Made by a program: the position numbers and the translations under genes. From Hellea sp964472905 (GTDB lineage Bacteria; Pseudomonadota; Alphaproteobacteria; Caulobacterales; Maricaulaceae), in NCBI GenBank assembly GCA_964472905.1, contig CAYYMI010000003.1, positions 4,187 through 68,186 of the forward strand: a DNA stretch of 64,000 nucleotides. Reading direction: 5' to 3'. The notes under the pieces were generated by a model that ran no database searches, was not told where the DNA came from, and saw nothing but the letters and a program-made list of their open reading frames with translations. Of this stretch, positions 45,568 to 54,948 are shown piece after piece; positions within the stretch are counted from its first letter, which is position 1; the number at the start of each line of letters is the position of its first letter.

Positions 45568-47033
45568 TTGTCTATTCCTCCAAATGTAAGAGACTTTATT
45601 TCCAGATAATCATCCAGACCATATTTCGAGCCTTCGCGGCCTTGACCAGATTCTTTCACGCCGCCAAAGGGCGCCATTTCATTGGAAATCGCCCCGGTAT
45701 TGATACCGACCATGCCATATTCCAGCTTTTCTCCGACCCGCCATATACGCCCGACATCGCGTGAATAAAAATAAGCAGCCAAACCAAAAGGTGTGTCATT
45801 GGCCAGCTTGATAACCTCGTCTTCAGTTTCAAATTTAAAGACAGGGGCTACTGGCCCAAATATTTCGTCTGTAAAGACCCGCATCTCCTTTGTAACATCC
45901 GACAAAATCGTCGGCGTCACAAAATTACTCTCCGTGTCATCCTGTGAGCTCTCTTGGCTCCTAACGGTTGCGCCTTTGTCAATAGCATCCGCAATAATCG
46001 CGCGAACATCCCGAGCAGCGCGGGCATTGACTAAAGGTCCAATTGTGACGCCGTCTTCGCGACCATCGCCCATTTTAAGACCCTTGGTCGCCGTCTCAAA
46101 ACGCTCCATGAAAGCATCGTAAATACCGGATTGTACAAATATACGGTTAGCACAGACACAGGTCTGGCCCGCATTACGGAACTTGCAGGCCATAACGCCT
46201 GTGACGGCTTCTTCAATATCAGCATCGTCAAAAACAATGTAAGGCGCATTACCGCCAAGTTCCATCGACGTCCGTTTCATAGTGGCCGAACAGTCCGCCG
46301 TCAGTTTTTTACCCACCTGAGTTGATCCTGTGAAGGAGAGCTTTCTCACAATTGGATTAGAGGTGATTTCAGCGCCGATTTCAGCCGTGATGCCGCAGAG
46401 TATATTGATGACGCCTTTGGGAATACCCGCCCGAATGGCCAGCTCCCCCAGAGCCAGTGCAGATAAGGGCGTCTCATTGGCGGGCTTACAAACAACCGTA
46501 TTCCCGGCCGCAAGAGCCGGAGCAATTTTGCGCGCGAGCATAGCATTAGGAAAATTCCACGGCGTGATACAGGCGACGACACCTATGGCCTGCTTGATAA
46601 CAACAACGCGCTTATCCTGAGAAGGCGATGGTATAGTATCGCCATAGATACGTTTGGCTTCTTCCGCGAACCATTTCACATAATTAGCGCCATAAGCAAT
46701 CTCACCGCGAGATTCGGTTAAAGGTTTTCCCATTTCCGTTGTCAAAATCAGGGCGAGATCGTCAATATTATCGATGATGTGATCATGCCATTTCATTAAA
46801 AGGGCAGAGCGCTCTTTAGCCCCGACATGCTGCCAAGTTTCAAAAGCGGTTTGAGCCGCAGCAATAGCTTCTGTGGTTTCAGCCTGTCCACATCTTGCCA
46901 CTTTAATAATGACTTCCCCTGTCGCAGGATTTAAAATTTCAAAGCTGTCGCCAGAATGGCTATTTTGCCATGCCCCATTAATATAAGCTTTATCACAGAG
47001 AAGTTTTGGATCTTTTAGGTCTAATTTAGTCAT
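45564..47033 (-). CDS. gabD: Succinate-semialdehyde dehydrogenase
   Basis: A 489-residue NAD(P)-dependent aldehyde dehydrogenase. The general-base glutamate is in ELGGNAPYIVFDDAD and the nucleophile in FRNAGQTCVCANR, the double-cysteine form common in GabD. ATG 47031-47033 is preferred to an upstream start because it gives the normal N-terminus (MTKLDLKDPKLLCDKAYING). The gene's first bases overlap the end of the cupin gene, within a small tandem repeat. It ends GABA breakdown at succinate. Confidence 0.93.
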   Translation of the reverse strand: MTKLDLKDPKLLCDKAYINGAWQNSHSGDSFEILNPATGEVIIKVARCGQAETTEAIAAAQTAFETWQHVGAKERSALLMKWHDHIIDNIDDLALILTTEMGKPLTESRGEIAYGANYVKWFAEEAKRIYGDTIPSPSQDKRVVVIKQAIGVVACITPWNFPNAMLARKIAPALAAGNTVVCKPANETPLSALALGELAIRAGIPKGVINILCGITAEIGAEITSNPIVRKLSFTGSTQVGKKLTADCSATMKRTSMELGGNAPYIVFDDADIEEAVTGVMACKFRNAGQTCVCANRIFVQSGIYDAFMERFETATKGLKMGDGREDGVTIGPLVNARAARDVRAIIADAIDKGATVRSQESSQDDTESNFVTPTILSDVTKEMRVFTDEIFGPVAPVFKFETEDEVIKLANDTPFGLAAYFYSRDVGRIWRVGEKLEYGMVGINTGAISNEMAPFGGVKESGQGREGSKYGLDDYLEIKSLTFGGIDK

Positions 47034-47403
47034 GGTCTTTATCTTTATTTTCGTTTTTATCTTTATTTTCAAAAATGGCATAGATCTTCACAACTTTCGT
47101 TATGGATTTCCAAATGCCGTGAAATCCTGCAGGGATGACAAAAGCCTCTCCCTTGTTAAGAGCAAATGTTTGCCCATCTGCGCCTGTTAACTCAACTTCC
47201 CCTTCAACAATCACGCATAATTCATTTTCAGTATAAGACACATTAATCTCACACGGATCGCTCATCCAATGCCCGACATGGAATTGATCGCTAGGATCAG
47301 AAAAAGCATTCCACAGAGAGGTTTCCCCGCTACCGGAAATAAGTTTCTTGGGTGCAATTTTATCGCGATCTGGCGAATGTTTTTTATCGACTTTGATGAT
47401 CAT
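47026..47403 (-). CDS. Cupin-fold protein (cupin_3/DUF861 type)
   Basis: A 125-residue cupin with EINVSYTENELCVIVEGEVELT and AFVIPAGFHGIWKSI, the pattern of the cupin_3 family that includes ureidoglycine aminohydrolase-like proteins. Such cupins often sit in amine-oxidation operons but their role is unclear. The C-terminus KDKNENKDKDHD is encoded by an 18-base tandem repeat and looks like a recent extension. It overlaps gabD by 8 bases and follows the transaminase by 2 bases. Confidence 0.85.
   Translation of the reverse strand: MIIKVDKKHSPDRDKIAPKKLISGSGETSLWNAFSDPSDQFHVGHWMSDPCEINVSYTENELCVIVEGEVELTGADGQTFALNKGEAFVIPAGFHGIWKSITKVVKIYAIFENKDKNENKDKDHD
47035..47070. repeat. Two tandem 18-base units at the cupin/gabD junction
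   Basis: The units at 47035-47052 and 47053-47070 differ at one base. They encode the lysine/asparagine-rich tail of the cupin protein and occupy the stretch where the gabD ribosome site should be. Slippage could change the cupin tail by six residues without a frameshift. Confidence 0.7.
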
Positions 47404-47405
47404 GA

Positions 47406-48734
47406 TTATTCAACTGTATCAATCGCGCGAATAATACCTTTAACGGCGGCTTCAAGCTCATCAGGGTTAGAATTTAAAAATGGTGAGAATTGCAATATGT
47501 CACCCCCATTTCGAACTAAGACATTTTCATCCCAGAAACATTTTTTATGAACCTCAAAACCGCGCTCACCGGGACTGCCGTCGCGGGCATGAAGCTCAAT
47601 CGCGCCCATCATACCGTAATTGCGAACATCTTTGACCTTTTCGTGGCCGGCTACGCTATGGAGCATGTCTTCAAATTGCGGCGCTAGGGCCCGCGATTGT
47701 TCAAAAATGCCTTCACTCTCATAAATCTCAAGTGAGGCCATAGCGGCCGCAACGGCGACAGGATGACCCGAATAGGTATAGCCGTGAAAAAACTCTATGG
47801 AGGTTTTGGACGCGCTCATGAAAGTATTATAAATCTCTTCCCGAACCAAAACAGCGCCCATAGGAATGACCCCATTCGTCAGGCCTTTCGCCGTTGTGAT
47901 AATATCAGGGATGACGCCAAAATGTTCAGAGGCGAAAGCCGATCCGACACGGCCGAACGCGGTTATAACTTCATCAAAAATCAATAAAATACCATGCGCT
48001 GTACAAATTTCACGCAGCTTTTTGAGATACCCAACTGGCGGCGGAAGAATGCCTGTTGAGCCTCCAACTGGCTCGACGATAACCGCCGCAATATTTTCTC
48101 CGCCATGCAGCGCACACAAACGCTCTAAATCCTCCGCCAAATGCGCGCCCCATTTGGGCAGACCCCGGCTAAAGGCATTTTCCGATAAGTTAAAGGTATG
48201 ACGAATGTGATCCACGCCGGGTATAAGACAAGCGCTAAACATATTTCGGTTCAAGCCCATACCGCCTACGGATAAACCGCCAAAGTTGACGCCGTGATAT
48301 CCTCGCTCACGGCCTATCAGGCGCGTGCGCTGAGCCTGCCCATTAAAACGGTGATAGGCCAGCGCAATTTTTAAAGCCGTATCCGCTGACTCAGATCCGG
48401 AATTAGTAAAAAAAGCATGCTTAAAAGGCTCAGGCGCCATAGCACATAATTTTTCTGCCATTGCGAAAGTTTTGGGTGAGCCGATTTGAAAGGTAATCCC
48501 GTAATCCATTTCAGCGACTTGCTTTTGTACGGCTTCGACGATTTTCGGATGACAATGGCCTACATTGGTTGTCCATAAACCTGAAAAAATATCATAGATT
48601 TGCCGCCCATCCTCAGACGTATAATAATGCCCTTGCGCCGATTTAATCATTCTGGGCTCGCGTCTAAAATCTTTACTCGCAGAAAATGGCATCCAAAAGG
48701 ATTTTAAACGTTCATTCGATAATTGAACGGTCAT
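47406..48734 (-). CDS. Omega-amino acid--pyruvate aminotransferase
   Basis: A 442-residue class III aminotransferase close to beta-alanine--pyruvate transaminases: DIFSGLWTTNVGHCHPKIVE, FTNSGSESADTALKIALAY, the cofactor aspartate in IFDEVITAFGRVGSAF and PLP lysine in TTAKGLTNGVIPMGAVLV. It could transaminate putrescine, GABA or beta-alanine with pyruvate. It overlaps the membrane-protein gene by ATGA and is embedded in the putrescine operon, so a polyamine-derived amine is the likely substrate. Confidence 0.88.
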   Translation of the reverse strand: MTVQLSNERLKSFWMPFSASKDFRREPRMIKSAQGHYYTSEDGRQIYDIFSGLWTTNVGHCHPKIVEAVQKQVAEMDYGITFQIGSPKTFAMAEKLCAMAPEPFKHAFFTNSGSESADTALKIALAYHRFNGQAQRTRLIGRERGYHGVNFGGLSVGGMGLNRNMFSACLIPGVDHIRHTFNLSENAFSRGLPKWGAHLAEDLERLCALHGGENIAAVIVEPVGGSTGILPPPVGYLKKLREICTAHGILLIFDEVITAFGRVGSAFASEHFGVIPDIITTAKGLTNGVIPMGAVLVREEIYNTFMSASKTSIEFFHGYTYSGHPVAVAAAMASLEIYESEGIFEQSRALAPQFEDMLHSVAGHEKVKDVRNYGMMGAIELHARDGSPGERGFEVHKKCFWDENVLVRNGGDILQFSPFLNSNPDELEAAVKGIIRAIDTVE

Positions 48735-49555
48735 GATATAACTCCTTCAGAACGCTTACGTTCTGCAATTTCCTCTCGCCATGCAACAACATTCATTTCA
48801 ATGAAAAAGAATGCAATCAACCATAGAGCGGCATCCCATATATCCAAGAAACCACCGTAGAAAAACCATGCCAGCAAGCACATAAATAGGATGGTATAAA
48901 GTGAAATCTTTATAGGCTTAAATATTGCCTTTGTTTTCCCAAAGAAGATTTCAAGCTGTAACACCAAAACAACCAAAATCCAGGCTCCGGCATTTATAAT
49001 ATCAATACATGTTAATTTCGTCAGCTCATCAAAGTGAGAGACCGGGGATATTAGTCCGCTCTTTTCATTGATGAAACTATCTGGCCCAAGTGTTTGACAA
49101 TTGGTTGCATTTAAAGCCACATAATCATCAAGACTTTCAACAAATTCGTATGTGTCCGTCTGAACCAAGGCACAGAAATCTGAAATTTTACCCGCCACAG
49201 GCGCAAAATCATTCACGAGACTTAAGGAGGCCACATAGCCATAAAAAGCGTAGATAATTATAAGATAGCAAATAACCCCAATAATCTTAAGAGCGCGGCC
49301 TACCCAGCCTTCCAAAACATCATCCTCAATCACAAATGTTTCAAGTTCGAAAACGATCAACAAAACCAGCCAAGACGCCGTATCGATAGACGCAGAAAAA
49401 GCTTCTATGAATAAAGGCCACTCAAACCCATCGGTGAAGACAGTCGACATTGCCGACAGATCTTCTTGCAAAAAGAGAAGTGTATTAATGGCGAGTGCCA
49501 GATAGATGGTATATTTAAATAGGCTAAATAACCGCGGATGTTTCGTCATAAACAT
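48731..49555 (-). CDS. Six-helix membrane protein of unknown function
   Basis: I do not recognise this 274-residue protein. Hydrophobic segments lie near residues 11-30, 55-77, 89-114, 183-206, 216-235 and 239-258, with a soluble loop at 115-180 that has Cys128 and Cys153. A motif recurs three times: ASWLVLLIVFELET (59-73), GAWILVVLVLQLEI (190-203) and ALWLIAFFFIEMNV (243-256), each a helix with a tryptophan and a buried acidic residue; a following YAFYGY/WFFYGG helix also repeats. It is therefore an internally duplicated membrane protein. It lies between puuB and the aminotransferase, coupled to the latter by ATGA. A role in polyamine handling is only inference. Confidence 0.8.
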   Translation of the reverse strand: MFMTKHPRLFSLFKYTIYLALAINTLLFLQEDLSAMSTVFTDGFEWPLFIEAFSASIDTASWLVLLIVFELETFVIEDDVLEGWVGRALKIIGVICYLIIIYAFYGYVASLSLVNDFAPVAGKISDFCALVQTDTYEFVESLDDYVALNATNCQTLGPDSFINEKSGLISPVSHFDELTKLTCIDIINAGAWILVVLVLQLEIFFGKTKAIFKPIKISLYTILFMCLLAWFFYGGFLDIWDAALWLIAFFFIEMNVVAWREEIAERKRSEGVIS

Positions 49556-49563
49556 GGCGGTTC

Positions 49564-50868
49564 CTAAACCTTATCTCGAAGTGAGTAGTAAAACATAGCC
49601 ATGCTAAGCAATGGTACCCGAAGGGCAAGACCGCCCGGCATTTTCTTACTGGGAACCCGCTCCATAACATCAAATTGTTCTGACGTTTTTACAGCAACAT
49701 CTGCGGCAAGTTTTCCTGCATATGTCGCCATAGCAACGCCATGACCCGAATAGCCAGAAATGCTCAAAACATTCGGAGCGAGGTGCTTTAAAAATGGCAT
49801 ACGGTTCATCGTAATAGATAATGATCCACCCCAACCATAATCAATGCGGGTGTTCTCAAGCTGCGGGAAAATCGACAACATCGCTTTACGAACAAATGAC
49901 TTTATGTCTTTCGGGAACGTATATTTATAACTTTCACGCCCCCCAAATAAAAGCCGCCTATCCTTTGATAATCTGAAGTAATTGATAACAAATTTCGAAT
50001 CCGCAACCGCAGCATTATTGGAGATCAACGAAGCCGCTAAGTCTTCATCTAAGGGCTCAGTTGCAATAATATAATTATTGATCGGCATAACCCGATTGGC
50101 GGTATGTTTGTCCAACTTGCCCAGATACCCATTGCAAGCGAGAATGAGAGTGTCGCATGTCACAGAGGCATGTGCTGTTTTGATAATAGGTTTAGCGCCG
50201 TGTTGAATATTTAAGACTTCACTTTTTTCAAAGATTCGTACGCCCGTTTTGTCAACTTGCTCCGCAAGTCCAAGAGCAAATTTCAGGGGGTGTATATGCC
50301 CACCTTGCCGATCTAGAACGCCGCCATGATAGGCCTTGCTACCGACAAGCTCACTCATGCGGGCTTTATCAAGAAACTCAAAATAATCGGACGCATATTC
50401 AGACTTCATATAATCAACATAATCGCGGCTTTCAGGAACAAAGCGCCGCTTATGGTCCGCATGGATAATGCCGGGTTGAAACTCATAATCAATGCCGAAA
50501 TCATGAGCCAGTGAATGAATATAAGCTAAAGAATCTTGTGCAACCGTCCACAGTTTTCGGGCATCGGCTTTACCAACCAGCTTTTCAAGCTCCACTTGAT
50601 CAAGGTTTTGGTCTCCACTTATTTGACCGCCATTTCGGCCTGAGGCTCCCCAACCAACGCGGTGTGCATCTAATAAAACAACATCAAACCCTTCACGCGA
50701 TAAGTTCAGAGCCGCTGATAGGCCGGAATAACCGGCTCCAATAATCGCGATGTCACAAGTAATGTCACCCATAGCGACAGGAAACTCGTCTAGAGCCGTA
50801 GCAGTTGCCGCATAATATGAGGCTGGATAGGCGCCCAACTTATCATTTGCGTATAGAATATTGACCAT
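49564..50868 (-). CDS. puuB: Gamma-glutamylputrescine oxidase-like FAD oxidoreductase
   Basis: A 434-residue DAO-family flavoprotein. The FAD loop IAIIGAGYSGLSAALNLSR and the following VGWGASGRNGGQISGDQN match PuuB and relatives. It oxidises gamma-glutamylputrescine to the aldehyde, with hydrogen peroxide and ammonia as by-products. Overall similarity to PuuB is supported by puuA in the same cluster. It is the first gene of a six-gene operon running to gabT, with a TGATCACATT site 23 bases before its start. Confidence 0.9.
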   Translation of the reverse strand: MVNILYANDKLGAYPASYYAATATALDEFPVAMGDITCDIAIIGAGYSGLSAALNLSREGFDVVLLDAHRVGWGASGRNGGQISGDQNLDQVELEKLVGKADARKLWTVAQDSLAYIHSLAHDFGIDYEFQPGIIHADHKRRFVPESRDYVDYMKSEYASDYFEFLDKARMSELVGSKAYHGGVLDRQGGHIHPLKFALGLAEQVDKTGVRIFEKSEVLNIQHGAKPIIKTAHASVTCDTLILACNGYLGKLDKHTANRVMPINNYIIATEPLDEDLAASLISNNAAVADSKFVINYFRLSKDRRLLFGGRESYKYTFPKDIKSFVRKAMLSIFPQLENTRIDYGWGGSLSITMNRMPFLKHLAPNVLSISGYSGHGVAMATYAGKLAADVAVKTSEQFDVMERVPSKKMPGGLALRVPLLSMAMFYYSLRDKV

Positions 50869-50885
50869 TAGTTTAACTCATGACC

Positions 50886-50915
50886 AAATTTGATCACATT
50901 TCTTATAATGTTATA
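50886..50915. promoter_or_regulatory. Candidate operator before the puuB operon
   Basis: AATTTGATCACATTT is followed by a TATAAT-like stretch. The same run occurs at 63192 and its TGATCACATT core at 57321. The site is within 23 bases of the puuB start, close enough to overlap a promoter or early leader. Confidence 0.55.
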
Positions 50916-50973
50916 CAATGTTTACATGATAAATATGATCAAAACAAGTCACTCCTGCCAATTACAACGAAGT

Positions 50974-52557
50974 TTAAACCGGCTCTATCATATTATGCTG
51001 GGTAAGAATTTTTTGAACAGGGCTTAACTGTTTTGCATAGCGTTTCCATCGACCGACAGAGCGGCTATGGACCGGTTGGCGGACTTGTGATGCGCTTGCC
51101 GTAGACACGGCCCCGCTTTGATTATGAAAATCCAAACAGGCCTCTTCCCAGTCTAGGCCTAAATAATCAATCATGCGGCGCGCATTGGGCTCTAAATCAT
51201 CAACCGTTTCCTCATAAGACACATCCAACATCCGCTCACCGACCACGCCTCGCCAATGCTCCATGAGCTTTCGATAACGCACATGATGGCGCGCCATTTC
51301 TTCCAAATCATAAGAATGTGAGTAAGTTTGAGCGAATAATTGCTTAAAGCTCGAAAAACAGCTATCGGCCGCGCCCCGGTTAACATGAATAATTTTAGCA
51401 TGAGGCAAGGCCCGCGCAATCAAAGGCACATAGAGATAATTTACTGGCATTTTATCAACAAAATAATGACCATCTTCATGATGAGAGCGCGTGGCATGAA
51501 GATAGGCATTACCTAATTTGCTCGGCTCTATTTTAGCGGCCTCTAATATTAAATCGCTATTGACCCGCACAGCTGTTTGTATTTTTGAAAGCCTGCGCAT
51601 GGAGAGGTAAAAATGTTGCAATTCACCGGCTGACTTCACCTTAGAATGTGATGTAATAATCCGTTCAATTAAGGTCGTACCAGTCCGCGGCTGTCCAACA
51701 ATAAATATAGGTCTAACCTGCTCGTCCCCCGCCGGCACCTCACCAGCCATCCATTGATCATCAAAACGTTTATGAAGCGTCTCAAAAAGAGCCTCTTCTA
51801 CATCTTCAGGAAATTCGAGTGTCTTGCGTTTCGCAGCCGCGCCCTTTTCAAAAGCCGCAAAAGCTGCGTCCCAATTTTCGACATCTTCAAAGACCTTACC
51901 TGCGCCATAATAAAGAAAGGATAGCTCGGTATCATTTCCAGCAAAGTCGTCAGCCATCTTAAGCATGGCATGCGCCGTCTGATCTGACGTCTGTCTCTTG
52001 AGTCCGGCTTTAATCCAAAGGGCTTGCGGGACATTCGGATTGACCTTCAAAAGAGACTCTATGATGGCCTCCGCATCTTCTGTCCTGCCCATAAAATTAA
52101 AGGCATTTGCCAGATTTGTTGCGAAAGCAGAGTTCTTTGGCTGTTTTTTATTAGCGCGCTCATACCAATGGGCCGCTTTTTCGTGCTCGCCCGTTCTCGT
52201 ATAAACCATACCAATAATATTTTGAATCACTTCATGTTCAGGCTGTAAATCCGCAGCCTTTGCAATGGATTCATCCGCGCGAACCGTAAATCCAAGTTCA
52301 GAGAATATTTTCGCAAGATGGGCCCATGCGCCTGCATGTTTGGGGTCAAGCTTTGTAACTTGAAGAAAGACATTGGCCGCAATACGCTTTTCGTCCATAG
52401 ACGTCGCTATCAGACCTATTAAAAAATGAGCTTGAGGCAAGTTTGGGTTGGCCTGGAGCACCCGCTTACAATAGGCTTCAGCTTGTTTTATATCGCCGCG
52501 ATCAAAAGCTTCAAAGCCTTGCCGAAGCCATAAGGAGAGAGTACGCGCGTCACTCAT
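50974..52557 (-). CDS. TPR-repeat sulfotransferase family protein
   Basis: A 527-residue protein. The first about 250 residues are tetratricopeptide-like helical repeats (AEAYCKRVLQANPNLPQAHF; HEKAAHWYERANKKQPKNSA). The rest is a sulfotransferase domain with the PAPS-binding loop PIFIVGQPRTGTTLIERII and a conserved SAGELQHFYLS after it. Such fusions modify unknown peptides, glycans or lipids. There is no signal peptide. It overlaps the agmatinase gene by 4 bases, an unusual partner, and its target is unknown. Confidence 0.87.
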   Translation of the reverse strand: MSDARTLSLWLRQGFEAFDRGDIKQAEAYCKRVLQANPNLPQAHFLIGLIATSMDEKRIAANVFLQVTKLDPKHAGAWAHLAKIFSELGFTVRADESIAKAADLQPEHEVIQNIIGMVYTRTGEHEKAAHWYERANKKQPKNSAFATNLANAFNFMGRTEDAEAIIESLLKVNPNVPQALWIKAGLKRQTSDQTAHAMLKMADDFAGNDTELSFLYYGAGKVFEDVENWDAAFAAFEKGAAAKRKTLEFPEDVEEALFETLHKRFDDQWMAGEVPAGDEQVRPIFIVGQPRTGTTLIERIITSHSKVKSAGELQHFYLSMRRLSKIQTAVRVNSDLILEAAKIEPSKLGNAYLHATRSHHEDGHYFVDKMPVNYLYVPLIARALPHAKIIHVNRGAADSCFSSFKQLFAQTYSHSYDLEEMARHHVRYRKLMEHWRGVVGERMLDVSYEETVDDLEPNARRMIDYLGLDWEEACLDFHNQSGAVSTASASQVRQPVHSRSVGRWKRYAKQLSPVQKILTQHNMIEPV

Positions 52558-53510
52558 GTGATCTTTTCCACCGCGAATAAGGCCACGAGGTTCATGGCAA
52601 TCGTTGCCGCCGCCAATGCTGTAATCTGTGCATGGTCATAGGCGGGCGCAACTTCAACAACATCCGCGCCTCGTAAATTGATGCCTCTTAGACCTCGTAA
52701 AATCAATTGCGCTTCCATTGTGCTCAGCCCGCCAATAACAGGTGTGCCTGTCCCGGGCGCCATAGATGGGTCAAGGCAATCAACATCAAAAGTAATATAG
52801 GCTGGGCGTTCGCCAACAATACCCCGAATGAATTTAATAACATCCTCAACGCCGCGCTGCCTGACATCTTCGGCACTTAAAATGTTAAAGCCATGGGTTT
52901 TTTCATTATAGGTGCGAATGCCAATTTGAACAGAATGCTTCGGGTCAACGATATCTTGTTTTGCTGCATGGTAAAACATAGTCCCGTGATCAATGCGTCC
53001 ATCTTCATCTTCCCATGTATCAGAATGGGCATCAAAATGTATAAGGGAAATAGGCTGTTTTTCGCTCTCCACTAATGATTTCAAAACAGGGTAGGATGAA
53101 AAATGATCTCCGCCGAGCATAAGCGTTTTCACGCCTGTGCTATGAATGGTTTTAAATTGCGCTTCAATCTCTTCAGGGACTGAGCTAGACATGCCTGGAT
53201 CGAATAATACATCGCCGTAATCAATCACCGACAAAGCGTCAAAGGGGTCGAATTCCCATCCATGAACGCGGTCCCAAGCTATCATAGCCGAAGCTTCACG
53301 AACGGCTCTTGGGCCATATCGAGCCCCGGGACGTGCGGTTGTGGCGAGATCAAAAGGTACGCCAATAACGGCTACATCAACATATTTTAAATCCTTACTA
53401 TAACGCCGACGCGCGAAACTTAAGGCACCTGAATATGTCGGTTCCTCGCGAGTCCCGCTCCCCGGTTTGCGCGTGAAAGCAAGATCTATATCATTGATCT
53501 CTGTGGTCAT
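52554..53510 (-). CDS. speB: Agmatinase
   Basis: A 318-residue ureohydrolase producing putrescine and urea from agmatine. The binuclear manganese site is visible in MLGGDHFSS, HFDAHSDTWED and TFDVDCLDPSMAPGTGTPV. GTMFYHAA helps set specificity among agmatinase-like enzymes. Its 5' end overlaps the permease gene by 20 bases. It feeds putrescine into both routes of this cluster. No arginine decarboxylase was seen, so agmatine may be imported. A guanidinobutyrase role cannot be excluded. Confidence 0.9.
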   Translation of the reverse strand: MTTEINDIDLAFTRKPGSGTREEPTYSGALSFARRRYSKDLKYVDVAVIGVPFDLATTARPGARYGPRAVREASAMIAWDRVHGWEFDPFDALSVIDYGDVLFDPGMSSSVPEEIEAQFKTIHSTGVKTLMLGGDHFSSYPVLKSLVESEKQPISLIHFDAHSDTWEDEDGRIDHGTMFYHAAKQDIVDPKHSVQIGIRTYNEKTHGFNILSAEDVRQRGVEDVIKFIRGIVGERPAYITFDVDCLDPSMAPGTGTPVIGGLSTMEAQLILRGLRGINLRGADVVEVAPAYDHAQITALAAATIAMNLVALFAVEKIT

Positions 53511-54879
53511 GGTTTATGCCTGTCTTTCGAGCCCATCGAATGAGGCCTTCGCCAATTATAAGGACCGTTACAACACCGTAAAGTGTAGATTTTTGCAAGC
53601 CTTCGCCAGGTACATATAAAAACAAACCAATCGTCATCACAAGAATTATAAAGCATGTCGCCGTCATTAATCTGGCGCCCCAAATGCCGCCAGGCACTCG
53701 AAAGGGGCGGGCTGTGTCAGGGTCACTGAGACGTAATTTTAGAAAAGCCAAAACCATCCCAGCATAGGGCAACATAAAAATAACAGCGCTAAATGAAAAC
53801 AAAGCCCAAAATAAATCTTCATTGGAATTCACCAAGGCCCCGTAAAGCACAAGCGCTATGGTGCACACACAACCCATTAAAATGGCGGCTCCGATAGGTC
53901 CGCCATGTCCAGCATGTCTTTTTGCAAACATAGAAGGTAGCTGCCCTTCACTAGCGGCTTCAGCAACCGAACGGTTACACCCCATCGCCCATGTCGTCCC
54001 ATTTGACCAAAATGTATAAAGAGCCCCAATACCTAAAAGCAGCACCAAAGCGCCTCCGCCCGGGACATTAGCAAAAAACAAATCAAGCGTATCGATCAAG
54101 CCATCTACAATATCGATCTCGCCGGCGGGAATAGCGGCTAAAATCCCAAGGCTAGAGAAAAAATAAAACGCAAGAATTAAGATACCAGATAATACAATCG
54201 CCCGAGGGACATTACGCTCTGGCTTTTGAATTTCGCTCCCCGCTGAGGAGACAAGTTCAAACCCAAGCATACCGTAAATAATAGCAGGTAAGAATTTCAA
54301 ACCATCTTCTATTTTAGGGCTCAAGGTTTTTGTATTTATCTCATTTGCATAGCCATTTTGACCTGCATAATAAAACCCGCCAACAATCAAAACACCAAAA
54401 ATAATCATTTTCAGAACGGCGCCAAGATTAGGCACCCATTTACCAATTTTCAGGCCAAAGACATCAACCGCAACGCTAAACCATCCCAATATAATCCCAA
54501 TAATGACCTGTTGAAATATACTCATTTCCAGATGAAATAAGCGCGCTAGCACTCCTGCGAATAAGATGAATATCGCAGGCAGCCATATGGCCGTGTTTAT
54601 CCAATAAGCCCACATAGCCCGCGTCGACCATTCTTGCCCAAAAGCTTTTTTTATCCAGACATATATCCCGCCCTCTGCAGGATAGCTTGTCCCAAGCTCG
54701 GCCGTAATGAGCCCGATAGGTAACATAAACAACACACCCAAGAGTAACCACCACGTAAGGCTAGAGGCGCCGATTGAAGCTGAAGCTGCCAAAGTATCCA
54801 ACAAAACAATGGCTGAAACCGTAAAAAGTGTAAGATCAGGTAGCTTTAATACTTTTTGGGTCATGTCATCTTGGTTCAT
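53491..54879 (-). CDS. APC-family amino acid/polyamine permease
   Basis: A 462-residue permease with about 12 transmembrane helices. The first helices (LPDLTLFTVSAIVLLDTLAA; GLITAELGTSYPAEGGIYVW) and LPAIIYGMLGFELVSSAGSE are typical of the APC superfamily. It is the first gene of the permease-agmatinase-sulfotransferase unit, so import of agmatine, putrescine or a related cation is likely. The substrate is inferred from neighbours only. Confidence 0.88.
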   Translation of the reverse strand: MNQDDMTQKVLKLPDLTLFTVSAIVLLDTLAASASIGASSLTWWLLLGVLFMLPIGLITAELGTSYPAEGGIYVWIKKAFGQEWSTRAMWAYWINTAIWLPAIFILFAGVLARLFHLEMSIFQQVIIGIILGWFSVAVDVFGLKIGKWVPNLGAVLKMIIFGVLIVGGFYYAGQNGYANEINTKTLSPKIEDGLKFLPAIIYGMLGFELVSSAGSEIQKPERNVPRAIVLSGILILAFYFFSSLGILAAIPAGEIDIVDGLIDTLDLFFANVPGGGALVLLLGIGALYTFWSNGTTWAMGCNRSVAEAASEGQLPSMFAKRHAGHGGPIGAAILMGCVCTIALVLYGALVNSNEDLFWALFSFSAVIFMLPYAGMVLAFLKLRLSDPDTARPFRVPGGIWGARLMTATCFIILVMTIGLFLYVPGEGLQKSTLYGVVTVLIIGEGLIRWARKTGINHDHRDQ

Positions 54880-54902
54880 ACCATTCTCATAGCCTCAAAC
54901 AA

Positions 54903-54925
54903 AAAAAGGGCCAATAGCCCTTTTT
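54903..54925 (-). terminator. Terminator between the TonB receptor and permease genes
   Basis: GGGC/GCCC pairs around a 5-base loop, flanked by seven A and five T, so the stem extends with A-T pairs and could act in both directions. It lies 24 bases past the receptor stop, directly before the permease gene. No other clear promoter for the permease was seen, so some read-through is possible. Confidence 0.7.
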
Positions 54926-54948
54926 AATTCATTTAATTTGGGGGTGTC

